Shown: positions 22,225 through 30,183 of the stretch, piece after piece
How the letters are laid out: each line of letters starts with the position of its first letter
Position numbering within the stretch: position 1 is the first letter of the stretch
Assembly: GCF_026225065.1 (NCBI RefSeq)
Contig: NZ_JAMFSB010000023.1
Span: forward strand, 1 to 32,555
Direction: 5' to 3'
DNA: 32,555 bases
From: Paraburkholderia sp.
Lineage (GTDB): Bacteria > Pseudomonadota > Gammaproteobacteria > Burkholderiales > Burkholderiaceae
Notes under the pieces: generated by a model
Told to the model about the DNA's origin: nothing
What the model saw: the letters and a program-made list of their open reading frames with translations, nothing else
Databases searched by the model: none
Program-made: the position numbers and the translations under genes

Positions 22225-23186
22225 AGTGTTCTCTGATCTGTGCCCGCGTTGCGCTCCACTTCATCCATGTGCGCCACGATGCCCCCTGGCGTGGTCACCC
22301 ACACGTCACCGCTCGAGCGTGCCGCGGCAATATGCTGAAGCGCCCGGCGCAGATGGCGCAGCCGGTACGGCTGCCCAACCAGATAGGGATGCAGGGCAAT
22401 CCCCATCACCAGCGCTTGCGGCGCGCTGCCGCGGTTAGCCTGCTCGAGCATTTCGTCGAACTGATCGACGATCATGTCGGCAAACGCACACGCGTCCATC
22501 TGCCGGCCCACCAGCATCGGCAAGTCGTTCAGTTCCTGCGGATACGGAATCGACCATAGCGGTGCACCACGCGTCGCCATCCGCACCGGCCGGTCGTCGT
22601 GGCACCAGTTCAGCGTGTAGCGATAGCCTGTCTGCGCGAGCAGATCTGGCGTCAGGTGCGATTCGGAGATCCACGGCGAGAGCCAGCCCGAAGGCGCCGT
22701 GCCGCTTTGCGCCGCGATCCGTTCGCGGCAATGCACGAGCAGCTCCCGCTCGGCGTCTTCGTCCAGATCGCTCTGGCGGTGCGCGTTGGTGTGTCCATGG
22801 CCGATCAGTTCATCGCCACGCGCGACGCAGGCGGCGATCAACTCAGGGCAATGGTCGTAGAGCGCTGTATTGATGAGCGCTCCCGCCGGCATCTCGAGAT
22901 AATCGAACAGTTCGAGGCAACGCCATGCCCCCACCCGGTTGCCGTATTCGCGCCAGCTGTAATTCAGCACGTCCGGCTGCGGCGAGACCGGACCGAGCGC
23001 CGCGCCGAGACCTTCGCCAAAAGCAAAGTGTTCGATATTGAAGCCCAGATACACCGCGAGACCGGTGTCTCCCGTCCAGCGAAACCCGTCGGCATCCGTA
23101 ATGGGCCGGTAAGGAAAGCGCCCATGCATCGCGATCGGCTCGCGGGCGCGGTCGCGCGCTTCAGGCATGTTCCGTGAGTCTGTCAT
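22221..23186 (-). CDS. PuuE-type polysaccharide-deacetylase-family protein (allantoinase-like)
   Basis: NodB-fold hydrolases of this subgroup include the metal-independent allantoinase PuuE. ATG 23186 is chosen (MTDSRNMPEARDRAREP); the frame stays open to 23252. The 321-residue product shows PuuE-like features: NIEHFAFGEG near residue 50, where many NodB proteins have TFDD; HGHTNAH (130-136) as the second metal or active-site motif; GWLSPWISESHLTPDLLAQTGY in the middle part; and HPYLVGQPYRLRHLRRAL near the C-terminus. Its substrate is not proven: allantoin or another cyclic amide is possible. It overlaps the GntR gene by four bases and diverges from the ABC importer. Confidence 0.85.
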   Translation of the reverse strand: MTDSRNMPEARDRAREPIAMHGRFPYRPITDADGFRWTGDTGLAVYLGFNIEHFAFGEGLGAALGPVSPQPDVLNYSWREYGNRVGAWRCLELFDYLEMPAGALINTALYDHCPELIAACVARGDELIGHGHTNAHRQSDLDEDAERELLVHCRERIAAQSGTAPSGWLSPWISESHLTPDLLAQTGYRYTLNWCHDDRPVRMATRGAPLWSIPYPQELNDLPMLVGRQMDACAFADMIVDQFDEMLEQANRGSAPQALVMGIALHPYLVGQPYRLRHLRRALQHIAAARSSGDVWVTTPGGIVAHMDEVERNAGTDQRTL

Positions 23187-23368
23187 TTCAAAGAGCCATG
23201 AGTGACGGTTAGCGCTCCACATGAACCGGTTTGGCGTTGCCATGCCCCGCAACGGACCGAAGACGCACCGCGATTGCGCAAGAACGGGGCTCCAGATCGT
23301 TAGCGATTCGGGCTTTCGATCGTTTGCAATATGTGAGCCAACTTGCAGACGTTAGACAGCGCAACGCG

Positions 23369-23397
23369 TTGGCGATTGTCGGCGCTGAGTCTACACG
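23369..23397 (+). promoter_or_regulatory. Candidate promoter for the ABC importer operon
   Basis: TTGGCG (23369-23374), a 17-bp spacer and TACACG (23392-23397), 72 bp before the ATPase ATG. The match is moderate. It lies in the 282-bp divergent gap, where a GntR operator would also be expected; no clear one was found. Confidence 0.3.
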
Positions 23398-23468
23398 CAT
23401 GGCATATGTCTTGCATTTGAGAGGGTCGCACGCGATCCGCCTGTACCGTTCACGAGGACCTCTTCTTC

Positions 23469-24527
23469 ATGATCCAGTCTGCTTCAACCGTGCTCCACAC
23501 GGAGGCCGCCGATATCGAGCTGGTGCACGTCTCGAAGCAATACGGCGATTCACTCGCCGTCGACGCGATCGACCTGCGCATACCGGGCGGCCAGTACTGT
23601 TGCCTGCTCGGTCCGTCCGGATGCGGCAAAACCTCGACACTTCGGATGATCGCGGGTCATGAGTCGGTCACCGATGGCGACGTGCTGATTGCCGGGCGCA
23701 ATGTCACCCGCGAGGAGCCCGCGGCGCGCGGCACGGCGATGGTATTTCAGAGCTATGCCCTGTTTCCCCACCTGAGCGCGCTCGACAACGTCGCATTCAG
23801 CCTGAAGATGCGTGGCGTCGCAAAAGACGCACGCCACAAGCGTGCCGGCGAACTGCTGGAACTGGTAGCCATGTCCGCCTACGCGGGGCGCAAACCCGCG
23901 CAATTGTCCGGCGGCCAGCAACAGCGCGTGGCGCTCGCGCGAGCACTACTGAACCAGCCGCGCTGCCTGTTGCTCGACGAACCGCTCTCGGCGCTCGACC
24001 CGTTCCTGCGCGTACAGATGCGTGCCGAACTCAAACGCTGGCAGAAAGATCTCGGCATCACCTTCGTGCATGTTACGCATTCCCAGGAAGAGGCGATGGC
24101 GCTGGCCGATCTGGTCGTCGTGATGAGTCACGGTCATATCGAACAGAGCGGCACACCGCACGAAGTCTTCAACCGTCCGCGCACCGAGTTCGTGGCACGT
24201 TTTCTTGGCGGCCATAACGTATTCAATACCAACGGGCGTCTGTTTACCGTGCGCGCCGATCATCTGCGCGTGGTGCCGCATGGCGTGACGCCTGTTCAGG
24301 CGGCCGCAGGCGATGGCGGTCTCGCGCGGATCGGTGGCGTCCCCTGCACCGTACGTGAAGCCGAATATCAGGGTACCCATCTGCGCATGACGCTCGTGCC
24401 ACTCGATGGCTCGCCGGAACTCGTCTCGCTGGTGAGCGACGCCGACTACGATCCCGCGCGGCTCGGCCCAGAAGCACGTGTGGTCGTGTGGTGGAACGAG
24501 CAGGACGCCCATCCACTCGCCGCCTAG
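23469..24527 (+). CDS. ABC importer ATPase, PotA/spermidine-putrescine type
   Basis: The 352-residue ATPase has Walker A GPSGCGKTS (48-56), Q-loop MVFQSYALFPHL, signature LSGGQQQR (146-153), Walker B CLLLDEP and an H-loop in HVTHSQEEAMALADL, followed by a short C-terminal TOBE-like domain (LRVVPHGVTPVQ). This is the PotA/FbpC layout. GAGGACC precedes the ATG. It is the first gene of a four-gene operon with a Tat-type binding protein and two permeases, and it diverges from the allantoinase-like gene, so a related solute is likely. Confidence 0.93.
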   Translation: MIQSASTVLHTEAADIELVHVSKQYGDSLAVDAIDLRIPGGQYCCLLGPSGCGKTSTLRMIAGHESVTDGDVLIAGRNVTREEPAARGTAMVFQSYALFPHLSALDNVAFSLKMRGVAKDARHKRAGELLELVAMSAYAGRKPAQLSGGQQQRVALARALLNQPRCLLLDEPLSALDPFLRVQMRAELKRWQKDLGITFVHVTHSQEEAMALADLVVVMSHGHIEQSGTPHEVFNRPRTEFVARFLGGHNVFNTNGRLFTVRADHLRVVPHGVTPVQAAAGDGGLARIGGVPCTVREAEYQGTHLRMTLVPLDGSPELVSLVSDADYDPARLGPEARVVVWWNEQDAHPLAA

Positions 24528-24625
24528 GCCGTCTCTTTTGGGTTACCCAAACCAGGCTTTACCGTTTTTTTCGTCACACCCCACCAGAACGTCATATGAG
24601 CAGAACGTCACCTGAGGAGAATGCA

Positions 24626-25921
24626 ATGAGTGAGCAGAACGAGCGCCCGGCCGCGGCCGAACCCGAGCTGACGGACAAAGGCCAGAAGCGCCGCACGCTC
24701 ATCAAGGGCGCAGTTGCGGCGGCCGGTATTGCCGGCTTCCCCTATGTGCACGCGCAAGAGAAGATCGTCTTGCGCTATCTGGGCACGGCCGTGAACCAGA
24801 GCTCCGACATCGCGAAGAAGTTCAAGGAAGATACCGGCATCGAGATTCAATATATTCCGGTCACGACCGACGACGTCGCCAAGCGCATCATCACGCAACC
24901 CAATTCGTTCGACATCGTCGACACCGAGTACTTCTCGCTCAAGAAGCTGATTCCCGCAGGCACGCTTGCGGGCATGGACGCGAAGAAAATCAAGCTGGCC
25001 GACAAGATCACGCCGGTGCTCACCAGGGGCGAAGTGAACGGCAAGAAGATCGGCGACCAGGGCACCGCGCCGAAGAAGGTGATGTTCCTGACGGGTCCGC
25101 GCTCCACCGAGTTTTCTGCCACGCCAACCGAGTGGATGACGCTGATTCCGACCACCTATAACGCCGACACGCTCGGCATTCGTCCCGACCTGATCAAGCG
25201 CCCCATCAATAGCTGGGCCGAGTTGTTGAACCCCGAGTTCAAGGGCAAGGCCGCGTTGCTCAACATTCCCGCAATCGGCATCATGGATTCGGCGATGGCC
25301 ATCGAAGCGATGGGGCACATCAAGTACGGCGACAAGGGCAATATGACCAAGGCCGAGATCGATCAGACCATGAAGATCCTCATCGAAGCCAAGCGTTCCG
25401 GCCAGTTCCGCGCCTTCTGGAAAGACTTCAACGAGAGCGTCAACCTGATGGCCTCCGGCGAAGTGGTAATCCAGTCGATGTGGTCGCCGGCCGTAACGAA
25501 GGTTCGCACCATGGGCGTCGCCTGCAAGTTCCAGCCGCTGAAGGAAGGCTATCGCTCGTGGGCCTCGGGCTTCGCCTTTCCGCGCTCGCTGACAGGCCGC
25601 AAGCTCGATGCCGGGTATGAGTTCGTCAACTGGTTCCAGGATGGCTGGGCCGGCGCTTACCTGATGCGTCAGGGCTATTACTCAGGTGTGCTCGAGACCG
25701 CGAAGACGCATATGCAACCGTACGAGTGGGACTACTGGATCGAAGGCAAGGCGGCCGCGCAGGACATTCATGCGCCGGACGGGCAGTTGCTGGAGAAGGC
25801 CGGCACCGTGCGCGACGGCGGCTCGTACGACGATCGCATGGGTGCGATTGCCTGCTGGAACGCCGTGATGGACGAGAACATCTATATGGTCCAGAAGTGG
25901 AACGAGTTCATCGCCGCATAG
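24626..25921 (+). CDS. Polyamine-type ABC substrate-binding protein with twin-arginine signal
   Basis: The ATG at 24626 is preferred because GAGGAG lies eight bases upstream; the frame is open from 24488, overlapping the ATPase gene. The 431-residue precursor starts with a charged N-region and a twin-arginine-like signal (KRRTLIKGAVAAAGIAGFPY, residues 21-40, then VHAQ), so it is probably exported folded by Tat, as for other PotD-like proteins of Burkholderia. The mature protein is the PotD/extracellular-solute-binding type (IVLRYLGTAVNQSSDIAKKF; WAELLNPEFKGKAALLNIPA). Polyamine-like or other cationic or amide solutes are typical; the substrate is not proven. A hairpin lies between it and the first permease. 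Confidence 0.92.
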   Translation: MSEQNERPAAAEPELTDKGQKRRTLIKGAVAAAGIAGFPYVHAQEKIVLRYLGTAVNQSSDIAKKFKEDTGIEIQYIPVTTDDVAKRIITQPNSFDIVDTEYFSLKKLIPAGTLAGMDAKKIKLADKITPVLTRGEVNGKKIGDQGTAPKKVMFLTGPRSTEFSATPTEWMTLIPTTYNADTLGIRPDLIKRPINSWAELLNPEFKGKAALLNIPAIGIMDSAMAIEAMGHIKYGDKGNMTKAEIDQTMKILIEAKRSGQFRAFWKDFNESVNLMASGEVVIQSMWSPAVTKVRTMGVACKFQPLKEGYRSWASGFAFPRSLTGRKLDAGYEFVNWFQDGWAGAYLMRQGYYSGVLETAKTHMQPYEWDYWIEGKAAAQDIHAPDGQLLEKAGTVRDGGSYDDRMGAIACWNAVMDENIYMVQKWNEFIAA

Positions 25922-25946
25922 TTTTTCACACACCTGTATGGGACAG

Positions 25947-25988
25947 ACTGCGGCTGCCACCACATAACGCGGTAGCAACCGCAGTTTT
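25947..25988 (+). terminator. Hairpin with T-run between binding-protein and permease genes
   Basis: ACTGCGG (25947-25953) pairs with CCGCAGT (25979-25985), extended by CTGCC with GGTAG and one asymmetric bulge, then TTT at 25986-25988. It lies in the 88-bp gap of the operon and may act as a leaky terminator, which would favour high binding-protein and lower permease expression. Confidence 0.45.
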
Positions 25989-26009
25989 CCCGACGACGGA
26001 TATCCCGCC

Positions 26010-26924
26010 ATGGCATCGATCGAGCTTTCCACTCACGCGCAGGATCAACCGGTGCGGCACCGCCGCACGCCGGCCTGGCTGCAGGCGACGCCATTGACGT
26101 TGACCTTCCTGCTGTTTTTCATCGTGCCGCTCGTCATCACGCTGATCGTCAGCTTCTGGGACTTCAACGAATATCAGATCATCCCCGCCTTCACACTGAA
26201 AAACTACCGGGCGATTTTCGACGGCTGTTCGTCGATGACGGATATGTGCGTCACCTTCAAGACGTACCTGTCCACCATCAAGTTCTGCGTGATCGTCTGG
26301 GCAGTGACGCTCATGCTCGGCTTTTCGATTGCTTACTTCCTGGCGTTCCACGTACGCACGACGGCGATGCAAACCATCCTGTTCCTGGTCTGCACGATTC
26401 CGTTCTGGACGTCGAACGTGATCCGCATGATCTCGTGGATCCCGCTGCTCGGCCGCAATGGCCTCGTCAACCAGGCGCTGCTCGGCGCGCATCTGATCGA
26501 TCAGCCACTTGAATGGCTGCTGTATTCGAATTTCTCGGTGGTGCTCGCCTTCGTCCACCTTTTCACGTTCTTCATGATCGTGCCGATCTTCAACGCGATG
26601 ATGCGCATCGACCGTTCGCTTCTCGAAGCAGCGCGCGATGCCGGCGCGAGCGGCTGGCAGGTGATCCGCGATGTGGTGCTGCCGTTATCCAAAACCGGCA
26701 TTGTGATTGGCTCGATCTTCGTGATTACCATCGTGATGGGCGACTTCCTGACCGTCGGCGTCATGGGCGGCCAGCAGATCGCCTCGGTCGGCAAGATCAT
26801 TCAGGTCGAAACCGGGTATCTGCAGTTTCCGGCGGCGGCCGCCAACGCGATCATCCTGCTCGCCGTGGTGTTGATGATCGTGTGGGGTTTGACGCGGGTG
26901 GTCGACATCCGCAAGGAGCTTTGA
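26010..26924 (+). CDS. ABC importer permease, PotB type
   Basis: The 304-residue permease has six TM helices with the PotB-like long first periplasmic loop and the EAA coupling loop (LLEAARDAGASGWQVIRDVV, then LPLSKTGI). The segment FWDFNEYQIIPAFTLKNYRA after the first helix is typical of PotB. It starts 88 bp after the binding-protein stop and ends one base before the next permease. Confidence 0.94.
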   Translation: MASIELSTHAQDQPVRHRRTPAWLQATPLTLTFLLFFIVPLVITLIVSFWDFNEYQIIPAFTLKNYRAIFDGCSSMTDMCVTFKTYLSTIKFCVIVWAVTLMLGFSIAYFLAFHVRTTAMQTILFLVCTIPFWTSNVIRMISWIPLLGRNGLVNQALLGAHLIDQPLEWLLYSNFSVVLAFVHLFTFFMIVPIFNAMMRIDRSLLEAARDAGASGWQVIRDVVLPLSKTGIVIGSIFVITIVMGDFLTVGVMGGQQIASVGKIIQVETGYLQFPAAAANAIILLAVVLMIVWGLTRVVDIRKEL

Positions 26925-26925
26925 C

Positions 26926-27831
26926 ATGCAGGCCATCCGCCGCAAGCATCGCGAGCGCCGCCCGGCCAGTTTCTACTGGCTGGCGCTGCTGTTCGGGCTG
27001 TTCGTGCTGTTTCTGTATGGACCCGTCATCACCATCTTCATCCTCTCGTTCCAGGGACCGGAAGGCGGCCTCACGTTCCCGATGCGCGGTGTCTCGCTGC
27101 ACTGGTTCTCGGTGTTGCGCGACGGCGTGGGCGACATCGACATCTGGGGAGCGTTCATGCGCTCGGTGCGCCTCGCGCTAGCCGTGACGGTGTTGACTGT
27201 GCTGTTCTCGGTGGCGGCAGGACTCGCGTTTCGCAAGCGGTTTCGCGGCGATACGGCGGTGTTTTATGTGTCGGTGGCAAGCCTGATCATGCCTTCGATC
27301 ATCGTGTCGCTCGGCATCGGCCTGACGTTTCGTCTGCTCGATAGCGGCATCAAGTATCTGGCCACTGCTTTGGGCAACCAGGCATTCGTCGACAACTATT
27401 CCACTACGATGGGGCTGTTTACCTCGGCACTCGGCGCGCATCTGACGTGGACCTTGCCGTTCGGTCTGCTCGTGATGTTCGCGGTCTTCAACCGCTTCAA
27501 TCCGGCCTATGAAGAAGCGGGACGCGATCTTGGCGCGACGCCGTGGCAAAACTTCAGGCATATCGTGCTGCCGATTATCGGGCCTTCCGTGATCGGCGTC
27601 GCCATGTTTGGCTTCACGCTTTCGTGGGACGAGATCGCCCGGACGTCGCAGGCTATCGGCGATCAGAACACGTTGCCACTGGAATTGCAGGGACTCACTA
27701 CATCAGTCACGACACCAGTGATCTACGCGCTCGGCACGATGACCACTGTGTTGTCGCTTACGGTAATGGTGAGCTGTCTGCTCGCCGTGCGCTGGCTTAC
27801 GCGCAGACGGCTGGCTGCAGCGCTGCGATAG
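26926..27831 (+). CDS. ABC importer permease, PotC type
   Basis: The 301-residue permease has six TM helices, a short basic N-terminus (IRRKHRERRPASFY) and the EAA loop (YEEAGRDLGATPWQNFRHIV). The PotC-type sequence FILSFQGPEGGLTFPM follows the first helix. Its ATG is one base after the PotB-type stop (TGACATG), so the two permeases are coupled. A GC-rich hairpin follows. Confidence 0.94.
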   Translation: MQAIRRKHRERRPASFYWLALLFGLFVLFLYGPVITIFILSFQGPEGGLTFPMRGVSLHWFSVLRDGVGDIDIWGAFMRSVRLALAVTVLTVLFSVAAGLAFRKRFRGDTAVFYVSVASLIMPSIIVSLGIGLTFRLLDSGIKYLATALGNQAFVDNYSTTMGLFTSALGAHLTWTLPFGLLVMFAVFNRFNPAYEEAGRDLGATPWQNFRHIVLPIIGPSVIGVAMFGFTLSWDEIARTSQAIGDQNTLPLELQGLTTSVTTPVIYALGTMTTVLSLTVMVSCLLAVRWLTRRRLAAALR

Positions 27832-27835
27832 CAAA

Positions 27836-27865
27836 CACGGGGCACCGCAACTCACGCGCCCCGTG
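27836..27865. terminator. GC-rich hairpin between convergent PotC-type permease and MFS genes
   Basis: CACGGGGC (27836-27843) and GCCCCGTG (27858-27865) are perfect 8-bp arms around a 14-base loop. There is no T-run, so termination efficiency is uncertain. It lies in the 45-bp gap between genes ending at 27831 (plus) and 27877 (minus). Confidence 0.55.
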
Positions 27866-27876
27866 CGCCGCTAATA

Positions 27877-29196
27877 TCACCCCAGTTTCGCCTGCAATTC
27901 AGCCGCGCCACCGCGACGATACAGCACCAGCGTCGCAACAAATCCGCACACGGCGGCAAAGATCAGCCAATAGGCAGGCGCGGCCTTGTCGCCCGTCATC
28001 TCGATCAGGAACGTTGAGACGGCCGGGGTGAATCCACCAAAAATTGCGGTCGCCAGACTGAACGCGAGCGAGAAGCCAGCGACTCGCACCTCAACTGGCA
28101 TCACTTCGGTCAAAGCCGGCACCATCGCACCGTTGTAGGCGCCGAAGAAGAACGAGAAATACAGCAGCACCGTCAACATGCGCAGGAAGCTCGGCGCATG
28201 CGCGAGCCATTCCAGTGCCGGATACGCCGTCACGATGGCCAGTGCGGAAATGAACAGCAGTAGTGGACGTCGCCCGATGCGATCCGAGATCGCCCCCCCG
28301 ATAGGCAGCCAGATAAAGTTCGACACGCCCACCAGCAGCGTAACCACGAGCGCATCCGATGTGCTCAGATGCAGCACCGCGCGACCGAAGGTCGGCGTAT
28401 AGACAGTGATCAGATAAAACGTGGTCGTGGTCATCGCGACCATCATCATCCCGGCAATGACGGTCTTCCAGTTGGTCAGCATCGAGCGGAACACTTCGGC
28501 CGTTGCCGGATGATGACGGCGTGCCTGAAACTCGGCAGTTTCCTGTAGCGAGCGGCGCAGCACATACAGAAACGGCACGATCATGCAACCGATCAGGAAC
28601 GGCAGGCGCCAGCCCCAGGCGCCGATTTGCGCCGACGTAAGCAGCAGATTCAACGCATAGCCCAACCCCGCCGCCACGACGATCGCCACCTGCTGGCTGG
28701 CCGACTGCCATGACGTGTAAAAGCCTTTCTTGCCGGGTGTCGCCATTTCGGCCAGATAGACCGACACGCCGCCCAGCTCCGCTCCCGCGGAAAAGCCCTG
28801 CAGCAGACGGCCTAGCAGGACCAATGCCGGCGCCAGCAGACCGATCGTGGCGAAGCCCGGCACAATCGCGATCAGGATCGTACCGCTCGCCATGATCCCG
28901 AGTGTGACGATCAGGCCGCGACGGCGCCCCACCTTGTCGATGTATGCACCGAGGACGATTGCCCCTAACGGCCGCATCAGGAAACCGGCCCCGAAGACGG
29001 CGAAGGTCTGCATCAGCGAGGCGAACTCGCTGGCGGCCGGGAAGAACGTCTTCGCGATGTAGGTGGCGTAGAAGCCGAACAGGAAGAAGTCGAATTGTTC
29101 GAGGAAATTGCCGCTCGTCACGCGCAGGACCGCGCCGAACTTCGAAAGGCGCGGAGCGGTGCCGTCAAGCGCCCCGGTGGGTTGAACGGATTCCAT
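27877..29196 (-). CDS. MFS transporter, metabolite:H+ symporter family (citrate/tricarballylate type)
   Basis: ATG 29196 is chosen because GGAGACGAC precedes it, giving 439 residues; the frame opens at 29232. The protein has 12 TM helices and the MHS subfamily landmarks: [20 protein letters not shown] (residues 30-49), [20 protein letters not shown] (the GxxxDxxGRRxG loop) and [20 protein letters not shown], followed by [15 protein letters not shown]. Close relatives carry citrate, tricarballylate or similar carboxylates. No tcuR/tcuB genes are nearby, so the substrate is inferred only. It seems to be a single-gene unit, downstream of the FRG gene on the same strand with a gap of about 100 bp. 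Confidence 0.92.
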   Translation of the reverse strand: MESVQPTGALDGTAPRLSKFGAVLRVTSGNFLEQFDFFLFGFYATYIAKTFFPAASEFASLMQTFAVFGAGFLMRPLGAIVLGAYIDKVGRRRGLIVTLGIMASGTILIAIVPGFATIGLLAPALVLLGRLLQGFSAGAELGGVSVYLAEMATPGKKGFYTSWQSASQQVAIVVAAGLGYALNLLLTSAQIGAWGWRLPFLIGCMIVPFLYVLRRSLQETAEFQARRHHPATAEVFRSMLTNWKTVIAGMMMVAMTTTTFYLITVYTPTFGRAVLHLSTSDALVVTLLVGVSNFIWLPIGGAISDRIGRRPLLLFISALAIVTAYPALEWLAHAPSFLRMLTVLLYFSFFFGAYNGAMVPALTEVMPVEVRVAGFSLAFSLATAIFGGFTPAVSTFLIEMTGDKAAPAYWLIFAAVCGFVATLVLYRRGGAAELQAKLG

Positions 29197-29298
29197 GTCG
29201 TCTCCTGAATCGTTAAATGCGCAATTATTCATTATTCTGCTAGCGCAAGTGTACGACGTCAGGTGTCCTGCCGCCAGCCGGGGGCAGCCCCTGGTGCC

Positions 29299-30129
29299 CT
29301 ACTGCCTTGTTGGCGGGGCTATCCGGTCGACTGTCGGCCAGACCATCTCCAGTTCCAGCGCAATCGAGCGCGCGAGTCCTTCCATGTCCGGAAACAACGA
29401 TGCGTTGGTAATGTTCATCCGGTATAGCGCGCGCATGGCGTCATCGCGAACGGCGCGCGGCAGGACGACTTTGCGCAGCAACTCGTCATCGCTTGAGTAA
29501 TTGTTAAGGATTTCATCGAGCGGCTTTTGCAGCAAACCGGGCAAGACGAAGGTGCCGGCCTGGGCAATCAGCCGCTGGTCCATCTCCGACGGCTCGCCAA
29601 ACCAGATCACCGGATTCTTGTCGGTCAGGAAGAATTTTTCGAAGTTGCCTTTGCGGCGTGGGTCGATCATGTCGCGCGTGAGCTGCGGCGTGCTCGCCGG
29701 AATAGCTCGGTTGGTCCATAAAGCCGGCGTATTCACCGCGAAAATCGCAGCGTCCGAAACGGCCCGCTCCAACGCAAAGAAAGCCGCAACGAAAGGCGAC
29801 TTCGTGAAATCGAGCATCCGGGTCGGTGCTCCATGATGCTGCATCAGGCCTAGGCAGCGCAGATCGTCCGAGAGCGCGCGCACATCGGAGAGATAGTTGT
29901 GGGCCTTGCGGCGAAAGATACGGATGGCGCGCTGCTCCTGAATACGCCACGTCGAGCGGTCGGGCACAAACGCCTCAAGGTAACGTGACAGCGAACTCTG
30001 CAACAACCAGTTGGCATCCTGCTGACCACGAAATGCCCAGCCATCGAGCTCAGCAGTCAAACTCATGAACTGCTGCCAACTCGAAACCACCGTCGTCTTC
30101 ACCTTGCTCCCCCTTGCCTGGTCCTTCAT
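29299..30129 (-). CDS. FRG-domain protein
   Basis: The FRG domain is named for its F-R-G motif and has no established activity; it occurs in phage and in accessory or defence-associated loci. The 276-residue protein has WAFRGQ (31-36) near the N-terminus, W41 and the SSLSR that usually follow, and the hallmark QHHGAPTRMLDFTKSPFVAA (97-116), the most conserved block of the family. The rest is the expected mixed alpha/beta domain, so the protein is essentially one FRG domain. It starts 48 bp after the stop of the PhnN-phosphorylase fusion; that gap is entirely 13-bp tandem repeats. No clear ribosome binding site is seen. Co-transcription with the fusion is likely; a functional link is speculation. 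Confidence 0.88.
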   Translation of the reverse strand: MKDQARGSKVKTTVVSSWQQFMSLTAELDGWAFRGQQDANWLLQSSLSRYLEAFVPDRSTWRIQEQRAIRIFRRKAHNYLSDVRALSDDLRCLGLMQHHGAPTRMLDFTKSPFVAAFFALERAVSDAAIFAVNTPALWTNRAIPASTPQLTRDMIDPRRKGNFEKFFLTDKNPVIWFGEPSEMDQRLIAQAGTFVLPGLLQKPLDEILNNYSSDDELLRKVVLPRAVRDDAMRALYRMNITNASLFPDMEGLARSIALELEMVWPTVDRIAPPTRQ

Positions 30130-30131
30130 CA

Positions 30132-30183
30132 GTTCGAGTCACTCAGTTGAGTCCCTCGGTTGAGCCACTCCGTTGAGTCACTC
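30132..30183. repeat. Four 13-bp tandem repeats spanning the fusion-gene stop and the gap to the FRG gene
   Basis: Plus-strand units: GTTCGAGTCACTC (30132-30144), AGTTGAGTCCCTC (30145-30157), GGTTGAGCCACTC (30158-30170) and CGTTGAGTCACTC (30171-30183). Unit length is exactly 13. On minus the unit is GAGTGACTCAAC plus one variable base, and GAGTGACTC is itself a near-palindrome. The fusion-gene stop codon TGA is part of the first unit on minus. Confidence 0.9.

Noticed and set aside
24488-24625. 46-residue extension of the PotD-type binding protein
   Set aside because: Overlaps the ATPase gene; the ATG at 24626 has GAGGAG upstream and begins the Tat signal correctly.
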